Assembly (NCBI RefSeq): GCF_000011245.1
Contig: NC_004193.1
Span: 3,140,501 to 3,204,500 of the forward strand
Direction: 5' to 3'
Length of the DNA stretch: 64,000 bases
Source: Oceanobacillus iheyensis HTE831
GTDB lineage: Bacteria > Bacillota > Bacilli > Bacillales > Amphibacillaceae
Positions 57,934 to 64,000 of this stretch are shown here, in pieces (the first letter of the stretch is position 1; every line of letters starts with the position of its first letter). The translations under genes were made by a program, and so were the position numbers. Under the pieces are notes generated by a model. That model was not told the origin of the DNA. It saw only the letters and a list, made by a program, of their open reading frames with translations, and searched no databases.

Positions 57934-58884
57934 TTACTTTTTAACTGTAAGCTGTTCTAATTCTCTTTCTAAGAATTTCGCGACTTCTAACATTCCATAC
58001 GAGCCATGGTTATCTTCTGCTTCTGAATTATAATTCGTGTTTGTATTTATATCATACGTATAAATATTCCCATCTGCATCTTCGATAAACTCAATTCCAG
58101 CGATTTGAATATCATTAGCCGCTAAAACTGTTTCATATTGTTCTATTATTGGGTGACTAAATCCTTCCCGCACTTGGAATTTAGCTGGTTTTTCAACTTC
58201 TCCTTCAGCTGGACAAAATAAATCTTCCACCGAGCAAGCATCTGCAGGACATAGCTCAAATCCTTCTGAAGTATCTACTCGAACGGCATAAACAAATTTC
58301 CCACCAACGAACTCACAACGAGTGATATAAGCCTCTGGAGATACAATATACTCTTGCAATAATGTTACACCATCAATTGGTTCTTCAAATTCACTACTAT
58401 TCACATAAGATTGGAGAGCTTGTGTTGAACGAAATAACTGTACACCTAAGCCTTTTCCTGCTCGATTATGTTTGGTAATAAAACTTGTTCCTTCAAACTG
58501 TTCTGCCGCTTTTAAGATATTTGCTTTCCCAACTGCTGCAGCTGTTTTAGGCGTTTTCACACCAAATCTTTCTAGTTCCAAGTATTGTTGAACCTTACTT
58601 ACTTCCAACTGTAGAGCACGACTACCATTAATCACCGTTCTACCATGAAACTCTAACCAAGCTAACACCGCATTTGTAAATTCAGGGGCATAACGATTAC
58701 CTCTTGTATGTGAGGATGCGCTCATACGATTATAAAATATACCCTCTGGCGGTTCACTTAGTAGATCTATATGCCCTTCTTGAAGTAACCAATCTTCATA
58801 AGGAAGTTCCAATTCATCCAATCGTTTTATAAGGTGGTCCGTCCATTCCATATTTTCATGTAAAACATAAATTTTACTCATCAT
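57934..58884 (-). CDS. RimK-like ATP-grasp ligase under SAM riboswitch control
   Basis: The 316-residue enzyme is an ATP-grasp protein. Visible ATP/metal residues are K138 and the Gly-rich loop in TKHNRAGKGLG, E178 in LLQEYI, and D278-N280 in YDINTNTNYN. It belongs near the RimK/alpha-L-glutamate ligase group and should join a carboxylate to an amine using ATP. Unusual are C190 and a cysteine cluster C212-x4-C217-x6-C224, which could bind metal. It starts 11 bp after the flavin monooxygenase gene in one S-box operon, so a role in sulfur scavenging is inferred. ATG 58881 is an equally good start. Confidence 0.85.
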   Translation of the reverse strand: MMSKIYVLHENMEWTDHLIKRLDELELPYEDWLLQEGHIDLLSEPPEGIFYNRMSASSHTRGNRYAPEFTNAVLAWLEFHGRTVINGSRALQLEVSKVQQYLELERFGVKTPKTAAAVGKANILKAAEQFEGTSFITKHNRAGKGLGVQLFRSTQALQSYVNSSEFEEPIDGVTLLQEYIVSPEAYITRCEFVGGKFVYAVRVDTSEGFELCPADACSVEDLFCPAEGEVEKPAKFQVREGFSHPIIEQYETVLAANDIQIAGIEFIEDADGNIYTYDINTNTNYNSEAEDNHGSYGMLEVAKFLERELEQLTVKK

Positions 58885-58895
58885 CAGGTCTCCTT

Positions 58896-59951
58896 TTAGT
58901 TTAACGTAGATGTCTTCTTTCTTAATTCTTCCACTCTAGGCATCACTTGCTTAGCAAATCGTTCTAGCTCTTCCAATTGAGGCGAGCATTGTAATAAGAG
59001 CTGATCCAACCCTACTTTTTCATATTCTATTATTCTTTCGGCAATTTGTTCAGGTGTGCCTACAAGATTCGGACGTAGTCCTCTATTCGATACAGAGTAA
59101 TCTTTTATTTGCACTTGTTGTTCTAGTTGGGATTTTGAAGTAAAGTCTTTCATTCCTGCATATCCCTTATCATCTTTTATTGATGTAATTCTCTCCAACT
59201 CTTGAAATGCTTCTTCCTCCGAATCTCTGCATATCACATACGCAGCCATACTAAATGATTGCAAAGCTGCTTTATTAAGACTATTTCTCCGATTTTTCAT
59301 ATTAGCAATTTTATCTTGAATTTCTGGTACAGTGCCACCATGCATCACATATGCATCACATAGAGTAGAAATTACTCTCTTTCCTTTTTCACTTTCTCCA
59401 CCAGCATATAAAATTGGATTCGGTTGTTGGATTGGTTTTGGCGCTAATTTCGCATTCTCCACTTGATAAAACTTACCGTGGTAAGAGAATGTCTCTTCCG
59501 TCCATAGCCCTTTTAAGACCTCTAGGAATTCGACCGTTCTATCATACCGCTCATCATGCTCAGTAAAGTCCCCACCATATTGTTTTGCTTCTTCTGACCA
59601 CCATCCAGAAACTACATTTAGCGTGAACCTACCTCCGCTTAATTGATCGATATTAGCTGCCATTTTCGCTAGTACTGCTGGATTATGATATATCGGCCTA
59701 ACCGCTGTCATAATTTCGATTTTGTCTGTTACAGCAGCTAACCCAGCCGCTGTTGTCAAAGCTTCTAAAGAATTTGCTTCTATCCCTTTAATATCATTTA
59801 AATATAACTCAGCAATTAAAGTCGTATCATATCCCCATTCTTCCGCGTGCTGAATTACCTGTTTTGCATATTCAAAAGTAGGAGGCATCTGTTCATCTTC
59901 TACATTACGCAACCACCCTCCAAAAATCGGCAACCAGAAACCATACTTCAT
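58896..59951 (-). CDS. LLM-class flavin-dependent monooxygenase, SsuD/SfnG-like
   Basis: The 351-residue protein is a bacterial luciferase-like monooxygenase with FGGW near the N-terminus, ANIDQLSGGRFTLNVVSGWW, and EHDERYDRTVEFLEVLKGLWTEETFSYHGKFY. The last block is typical of alkanesulfonate (SsuD) and dimethylsulfone (SfnG) monooxygenases. It uses FMNH2 and O2 to release sulfite or a sulfinate. The partner FMN reductase is encoded divergently. The first ATG (59957) touches the GGGGG ribosome site; ATG 59951 lies six bases after it and is chosen. Confidence 0.9.
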   Translation of the reverse strand: MKYGFWLPIFGGWLRNVEDEQMPPTFEYAKQVIQHAEEWGYDTTLIAELYLNDIKGIEANSLEALTTAAGLAAVTDKIEIMTAVRPIYHNPAVLAKMAANIDQLSGGRFTLNVVSGWWSEEAKQYGGDFTEHDERYDRTVEFLEVLKGLWTEETFSYHGKFYQVENAKLAPKPIQQPNPILYAGGESEKGKRVISTLCDAYVMHGGTVPEIQDKIANMKNRRNSLNKAALQSFSMAAYVICRDSEEEAFQELERITSIKDDKGYAGMKDFTSKSQLEQQVQIKDYSVSNRGLRPNLVGTPEQIAERIIEYEKVGLDQLLLQCSPQLEELERFAKQVMPRVEELRKKTSTLN

Positions 59952-59982
59952 TTTCATCCCCCATTATCTATCGTTAGTAATT

Positions 59983-60138
59983 AAAAAACCCTTTTCATAA
60001 AGATAAGAAAAGAGCTCTGTCGCCGACTTCTCTTATCTACCAAGCATAGAATACTTGATGGATTTGGCACAGTATTCAAGCTAGAACCTGTTGCCGAGGC
60101 TTCTTTGGGCCATTTCCCTCCACCTCTCAGGATAAGAT
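59983..60138 (-). promoter_or_regulatory. SAM-I riboswitch (S-box) of the monooxygenase operon
   Basis: On the minus strand, the aptamer (60138-60030) shows CTTATC...GAGAGGTGGAGGGA, TGGCCC, GAAGCCTCGGCAAC and closing GATAAG. The terminator (60013-59983) pairs CTCTTTTC with GAAAAGGG and ends TTTTTT. The antiterminator uses GATAAGAGAAG with CTTTTCTTATC. Its GGTGC core-like block is less canonical than in the two other copies, but the class is clear. Confidence 0.93.
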
Positions 60139-60164
60139 ATTTCATTATTTAGTTTGTTGCCACG

Positions 60165-60246
60165 ATAATAATACAAGTTGATAGAATTGTCAATTAATTT
60201 TTTCTTACAAAACAGAGTTGACTTATATGAATTGATATATTAGAAT
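60165..60246. promoter_or_regulatory. Divergent SigA-type promoters between two S-boxes
   Basis: Minus-strand TTGACA (60188-60193) with TATTAT (60165-60170), spacing 17, and plus-strand TTGACT (60218-60223) with TAGAAT (60241-60246), spacing 17, lie back to back. Each starts a few dozen bases before its own S-box. Confidence 0.8.
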
Positions 60247-60263
60247 ATATAAAAAATTAATAC

Positions 60264-60428
60264 TTCTTATCGAGAGAAGCTAAGGGACCTGGCCTGTTGA
60301 CGCTTCAGCAACCTCTATCTCCATTAGAAAGGTGCTACCTCCAGCAAGATGTATGTCTTGAAAGATAAGAGTCCAGATTAAAAAAAATCCGCGACGCTCT
60401 TATTTATTAAGGGCATCGCGGATTTTCT
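60264..60428 (+). promoter_or_regulatory. SAM-I riboswitch (S-box) of the FMN reductase gene
   Basis: The aptamer (60264-60371) is closed by CTTATC and GATAAG and has GAGAGAAGC, GGACCTGGCC, GCTTCAGCAACC and AAAGGTGCTA. The terminator (60384-60426) is a GC-rich AAATCCGCGA stem with T-run; AAGATAAGAG can pair with its CTCTTATTT segment as antiterminator. Confidence 0.96.
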
Positions 60429-60462
60429 TATATTAATTTTATTTTTAAAGGAGATTGGTAAA

Positions 60463-61017
60463 ATGAACAACATTGTGACATTGTCCGGCAGCCCCTCCGA
60501 ACTATCTAGATCTGAAAAAGTACTACATTATTTAGGGAATCAATTAAGTGAACAGAAATTCTATGTGACCCATATTTCTGTTAAAGATGTACCCTATGAG
60601 GATTTATTCACAGGAAATTTCCGTAGTACAGCCATTAAGAACATCACTCAAAAAATTCAAATGGCTGACGGTGTCATTGTTGGTTCTCCTGTTTATAAAG
60701 GAGCGTATTCAGGTGTATTGAAAGCATTAATTGATATCCTGCCTCAAGATGTACTAAAGCACACACCAGTATTACCAATTATGACCGGAGGCAGCCCTGC
60801 ACATTTATTAGCAGTTGAGTACACGTTAAAACCGGTTCTTGCAACCCTAAAAGCACATAATCTCAAAGGGTTATACTTTTTAGATGAACAAATCAACAAA
60901 CATCGCGATATCCCTATTGCCGATGATGAGATACTACAAAGAACGAAGAAACAAGTGGACTATTTTGCTCAGATGGTTGAAGGAACATCAACACAAGCAT
61001 TAACAACTTATTTATGA
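60463..61017 (+). CDS. NADPH-dependent FMN reductase (SsuE/MsuE-like)
   Basis: This 184-residue flavodoxin-fold protein carries LSGSPSELSRSEKVL (FMN phosphate loop) and VGSPVYKGAYSGVLKALIDILP, the SsuE signature. It supplies reduced FMN to a partner monooxygenase; the SsuD/SfnG-like enzyme across the divergent promoter is the obvious one. Both are under their own S-box, so they should be co-induced when SAM falls. AAAGGAG precedes ATG 60463. Confidence 0.92.
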   Translation: MNNIVTLSGSPSELSRSEKVLHYLGNQLSEQKFYVTHISVKDVPYEDLFTGNFRSTAIKNITQKIQMADGVIVGSPVYKGAYSGVLKALIDILPQDVLKHTPVLPIMTGGSPAHLLAVEYTLKPVLATLKAHNLKGLYFLDEQINKHRDIPIADDEILQRTKKQVDYFAQMVEGTSTQALTTYL

Positions 61018-61098
61018 TAGAACAAAGCTCAAAGAAGAGTGGTCGCTATGAAAAAACCAACAAAGAAATGAGAAAGGAATCATTTACCTTTATAAGAA

Positions 61099-61780
61099 CA
61101 AAAGCGCAAGCGCCCGTTTATCACCGTATGTCCTGCGCCCCTGTTTTTCAAGGGGTGGTTCGACTGGTCGAACTTCTTTATTTCTTTGAGATAAAGGAAA
61201 CACGATAAGCGTATGCGAATCGATGTTGACTTTCACCATTGGCATAAGTGCGACTATGCCTCATAAAGAACATTCGGCAGTCTTCTTTTCACCATGGCAT
61301 AAGTGCGACTATGCCTCATAAAGAACACTCGGCAGTCTTCTTTTCACCATGGTATAAGTGCGACTATGCCTCACAAAGAACATTCGGCAGTCTTCTTTTC
61401 ACCATGGTATAAGTGCGACTATGCCTCACAAAGAACATTCGGCAGTCTTCTTTTCGCCATGGCATAAGTGCGACTATGCCTCATAAAGAACACTCGGCAG
61501 TCTTCTTTTCACCATGGCATAAGTGCGACTATGCCTCATAAAGAACACTCGGCAGTCTTCTTTTCACCATGGTATAAGTGCGACTATGCCTCACAAAGAA
61601 CATTCGGCAGTCTTCTTTTCACCATGGTATAAGTGCGACTATGCCTCACAAAGAACATTCGGCAGTCTTCTTTTCACCATGGTATAAGTGCGACTATGCC
61701 TCACAAAGAACATTCGGCAGTCTTCTTTATCGTAAGGAGGTTTCCGGAAGGACAATAGGTGATGGGCGCTTGCGCTGGAC
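61099..61780. repeat. Long palindromic element enclosing a tandem array
   Basis: The ends AGCGCAAGCGCCC (61103-61115) and GGGCGCTTGCGCT (61764-61776) are exact complements. Further inside, ATCACC/GGTGAT, GTCC/GGAC, GGAAAC/GTTTCC and CGATAA/TTATCG continue the pairing, in order. The apparent loop is the nine-unit 55-bp array. The terminal sequences resemble interspersed palindromic repeats that I recall from other Bacillaceae; no transposase is present. Frames at 61014 and 61578 within it are considered spurious. Confidence 0.85.
61241..61728. repeat. 55-bp tandem repeat, nine units
   Basis: Units start at 61241, 61296, 61351, 61406, 61461, 61516, 61571, 61626 and 61681, exactly every 55 bases; the last is cut short. 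Each reads GGCATAAGTGCGACTATGCC, then TCATAAAGAACATTCGG, then CAGTCTTCTTTTCACCAT. Variants are linked: GGC goes with TCATAA and ACACTC, GGT with TCACAA and ACATTC. Confidence 0.97.
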
Positions 61781-61842
61781 GTGGCTAAATAACTTAGTTG
61801 TTTATCCACAGCCCCAAAGTTTTATAATTTCCTAGACCATAA

Positions 61843-61886
61843 GAAAAGAGACTAGGAATGTTCACTCATTATCCTAGTCTCTTTAA
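61843..61886. terminator. Terminator of the SOD-like gene
   Basis: AAAGAGACTAGGA pairs with TCCTAGTCTCTTT around a 14-base loop, with A-run and T-run flanks. Confidence 0.88.
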
Positions 61887-61912
61887 AATTATGAAATCTT
61901 AAAGGCTATATA

Positions 61913-62497
61913 TTACTCTCCTATGACACCACATGCAATACGATCTCCTGCATCACCAGATGGCTGAGACTTATAATCATCTGGACCTGAATGAATTATT
62001 AATGAGGTTCCTTGTTCAGTATACAACGTATTCTCTGTATCAGCCTGTAGAGTCACCATTGGTGCATCTACCTCTGTCTGAACTGTTCCATCTTCCTCTA
62101 CGGTAATGTTCTCTAAATCACCTGCATGAGGTCCTTCTGGATGATTGAACCCGTGCTTAGCATTTGTCGGATTATAATGTGATCCTGCTGATTCAAAATT
62201 TGGCAATTCACATTTACCTGCTTCATGAATATGAAAACCATGTTCTCCTGCTGGAAGATTTTCACCTTCTAATGAAATCTGAACCCCTTCTTCACCTTCT
62301 GTTAAAGTAGCTGTTCCAACTACTTGTCCTTCATTATTTTCTAGCGACACTAAAACTTCCTCTTCCGCAGTTGCATTCGATTCTACCGCTTCTTCACCTT
62401 TATCCTGATTTTCTTCATCTGATTGATCATCACCGCAAGCCATCAGGAACAGCGCAATTACCATAAACGACAATAAATATACCCATTGTTTTTTCAC
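61913..62497 (-). CDS. sodC: Cu/Zn superoxide dismutase-like lipoprotein (YojM-like)
   Basis: The 194-residue protein has a lipobox (LFLMAC), an acidic linker to about residue 50, and a Cu/Zn SOD domain. All copper and zinc ligands appear: GFHIHE (two His), GSHYNP (bridging His), KHG, GPHAGDL (His and Asp) and IIHSGPDD (His). The disulfide pair is in GKCELP and IACGVI. B. subtilis YojM, as I recall, lacks copper ligands, so this copy may be more active. GTG 62497 is chosen because AAAGGAG lies eight bases upstream; the frame extends to 62515. Confidence 0.9.
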   Translation of the reverse strand: MKKQWVYLLSFMVIALFLMACGDDQSDEENQDKGEEAVESNATAEEEVLVSLENNEGQVVGTATLTEGEEGVQISLEGENLPAGEHGFHIHEAGKCELPNFESAGSHYNPTNAKHGFNHPEGPHAGDLENITVEEDGTVQTEVDAPMVTLQADTENTLYTEQGTSLIIHSGPDDYKSQPSGDAGDRIACGVIGE

Positions 62498-62515
62498 TAT
62501 GTTTACTCCTTTCAC

Positions 62516-62807
62516 TGAAGAAATGAATATATAATGATTTCCTATTTCTATAATTCACAACTTAGCTTAGATTTAAACGCGAAATTTGGTATAATATGTA
62601 ATTTGTAAAAATCCGAATAATTGGCATATGAAACCCGATTTATATGTATACTCCGCTTTCTCATGCATCGAGGTCTTCTATACCTTCCACAGGGCAAGGA
62701 AGACCTCGACTGCATTGCAAGCAGAGCATCGTTTTTTGAATTTCAAGGAGTATCGTATATTTCATATGCTTATTCTAACTTTCATCCGTCTTCTAACTAG
62801 AACTTTT
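62516..62807. other. Gap with one inverted repeat
   Basis: The SOD promoter should lie at the left. CGAGGTCTTC (62668-62677) and GAAGACCTCG (62700-62709) are exact 10-bp arms without a T-run. A 63-codon frame at 62628 lacks a ribosome site and is rejected. Confidence 0.4.
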
Positions 62808-63320
62808 TCAAGCAGCTAGTGTTGTCTTATTTTGTTTCTGCTTTCTATTTTTCCATGTGTGTTTCATATACGGCATTACCCAACGATCCACACCGTATTT
62901 ACCAGCATTAGCTCCAGCCACAATGATAAAGATTGTCAGTAATACCATCTGTGCATTTGTGCTGACTGTTCCACTAAATAAGAACGCGAAGTTCATAGTG
63001 ATACCCATTAAAGCAGCGAAGTTTGTGAATAAACCAAGAATTAATGCTATCCCTACCAGTACTTCTCCCCACATTACTAAAACAGTAAATAACTCTGCGT
63101 TCGGAAGAGCAACAGCTTCTAAAAAGGCGCCCCACCAAGCTTGAACTGTTGGATGTTCTCCACCAGTTTGAGCAATAGCTCCTTGTAAGAAACCACTTGC
63201 ATCAAACTCTCCTCCCATTATTTTACCTAAACCACTTGTTAACCAAACATAACCAATATACACTCGAATTATTGTCCATAGACCAGCAGCTACCTTATGA
63301 TTTCTAATAAAATTCATCAT
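62808..63320 (-). CDS. DoxX family membrane protein
   Basis: The 170-residue protein has four membrane helices and the DoxX motifs RVYIGYVWLTSGLGKIMGGEFDASGFLQG and GEVLVGIALILGLFTNFAAL. The C-terminus is basic. Related proteins act in quinone-linked redox or oxidative stress defence, for example with SodA and SseA in mycobacteria. It neighbours an SOD-like gene on the same strand, 311 bp upstream, but is probably transcribed separately. ATG 63320 or 63317 may be the start. Confidence 0.85.
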   Translation of the reverse strand: MMNFIRNHKVAAGLWTIIRVYIGYVWLTSGLGKIMGGEFDASGFLQGAIAQTGGEHPTVQAWWGAFLEAVALPNAELFTVLVMWGEVLVGIALILGLFTNFAALMGITMNFAFLFSGTVSTNAQMVLLTIFIIVAGANAGKYGVDRWVMPYMKHTWKNRKQKQNKTTLAA

Positions 63321-63576
63321 TGCCTTTTCTCTCCCTTTTAATTAATTTCTCAACACTTTGTTCAAAATTTCACAAATAAATTTATTAGGATATCCTTTTT
63401 ACACTTTTATAATAGCATTTTTGTAACACGGAAACGATGTTCTGTGAATGTTTTCACATTATAGAAACAAAGTAGTGAATACTTTTTGAACAATTAAAAA
63501 TTAAATTGAAACCTTTCACACAAGAAAGACGTATTTAAACTATCGGCCAATATATTAAATTCAAGGAGGTTTTTGA

Positions 63577-64000
63577 GTGGAGCCTTTATTACATGTTCAA
63601 AACTTAAAAAAATCTTTTAAGGATAAACAAGCTTTAAAAGGAATATCATTTGAAGTTCACCGTGGTGAAATCATGGCTATTCTAGGCCCTAATGGTGCAG
63701 GAAAATCCACCACTATCCGTAATATCATGGGGATTATGTACCCTGATAGTGGGACTATTCAATTTAATTATAATGGGAAAGGTATCCCCAAAAATAAAAT
63801 CGGATATTTACCTGAAGAAAGAGGATTGTACAAAAATGTAAAGGTAATGGATATCCTATTATATTTAGCGGATTTAAAAGATTATCCAATTCAACAAGCA
63901 AAAGAACGAGTACTTTATTACTTAAAAAAATTTGATCTAGAAGGTAAAGAAAATGTCTCTGTAGAAGAACTGTCCAAGGGGATGGGACAGAAAGTACAAT
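63577..64000 (+). CDS. ABC-2 type transporter ATP-binding protein, 3' truncated (YhaQ-like)
   Basis: A GTG at 63577, seven bases after AAGGAGG, opens a frame that runs off the window after about 141 residues. It reads MEPLLHVQNLKKSF, with Walker A GPNGAGKS, the Q-loop region with IGYLPEERGLYKNVKV, and a partial signature LSKGMGQ. The GYLPEERGLY block is typical of NatA/YhaQ-like ATPases of ABC-2 exporters. The permease gene should follow beyond the window. Confidence 0.85.
   Translation, partial: MEPLLHVQNLKKSFKDKQALKGISFEVHRGEIMAILGPNGAGKSTTIRNIMGIMYPDSGTIQFNYNGKGIPKNKIGYLPEERGLYKNVKVMDILLYLADLKDYPIQQAKERVLYYLKKFDLEGKENVSVEELSKGMGQKVQ

Noticed and set aside
61014..61208. 64-codon frame after the FMN reductase
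   Set aside because: It runs into the left arm of the palindromic element and overlaps the reductase stop; no separate ribosome site or protein-like composition.
61241..61728. CRISPR array
   Set aside because: The whole 55-bp unit repeats, including what would be the spacer; there are no unique spacers and no cas genes.
61578..61835. 85-codon frame in the tandem array
   Set aside because: It is made of repeat units read in shifting frames (55 is not divisible by three) and has no ribosome site.
62628..62819. 63-codon frame
   Set aside because: No ribosome site; overlaps an inverted repeat and the end of the DoxX gene.

Overview
The window looks like chromosomal DNA of a low-GC Gram-positive spore-forming Bacillaceae bacterium. 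The basis is AT-rich codon use, strong AGGAGG-type ribosome sites, many GTG/TTG starts, SAM-I (S-box) and yybP-ykoY riboswitches, and orthologues of Bacillus genes (Ku/LigD, PgcA, YkpA, YpmR/YpmS, YocH, YpuA, YuzB, YkhA). TRAP-TAXI transport, a CPA1 antiporter and the style of the repeats fit a halotolerant, alkaliphilic genus such as Oceanobacillus, but that genus call is from memory and was not tested. No tRNA, rRNA, prophage, insertion sequence or CRISPR array was seen.

Layout. 1-5.3 kb: partial YjiH-like protein, acyltransferase, and divergent Ku and LigD (end joining). 5.3-12.3 kb: OsmC peroxiredoxin, a TerC manganese exporter behind a yybP-ykoY Mn riboswitch, phosphoglucomutase, an AI-2E family permease and a Na+/H+ antiporter. 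12.5-18.7 kb: RecQ, M29 aminopeptidase, HxlR regulator, acyl-CoA thioesterase, cardiolipin synthase. 18.8-23.5 kb: a methionine gamma-lyase-like enzyme, RarD, and an S-box-controlled O-acetylhomoserine sulfhydrylase carrying an unusual C-terminal extension. 24-28.8 kb: YpmR/YpmS, a papain-like hypothetical, YkpA ABC-F protein and a 52-bp tandem repeat. 28.8-35.9 kb: Tdh/Kbl threonine catabolism, YocH-like LysM/3D protein, small proteins, YpuA, an MFS pump and YuzB. 35.9-43.9 kb: a five-gene minus-strand run (MATE, membrane protein, lysozyme-like, RidA, Fe-ADH) and a TRAP-TAXI cassette. 44.2-52.5 kb: a peptide ABC transporter, its binding protein, a class A beta-lactamase-like hydrolase and an unclassified regulator. 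52.6-57.6 kb: a hypothetical protein, an SNF2 helicase and an MFS transporter. 57.9-61 kb: a divergent locus with a SAM riboswitch on each side, driving a flavin monooxygenase plus an ATP-grasp ligase one way and an FMN reductase the other. 61-64 kb: a long palindromic element with nine 55-bp tandem units, a Cu/Zn SOD-like lipoprotein, DoxX and a truncated ABC ATPase.

The most interesting system is the twin-riboswitch locus at 57.9-61.0 kb. It is read here as a sulfur-scavenging module in which a reduced-flavin monooxygenase (SsuD/SfnG type) is partnered with an ATP-grasp amide ligase and supplied by a separate FMN reductase, all switched on when SAM is low. The repeats are the second highlight: an expanded tandem array inside a palindromic element, a decayed inverted copy 37 kb away, a separate 52-bp tandem array, and two copies of another hairpin element.
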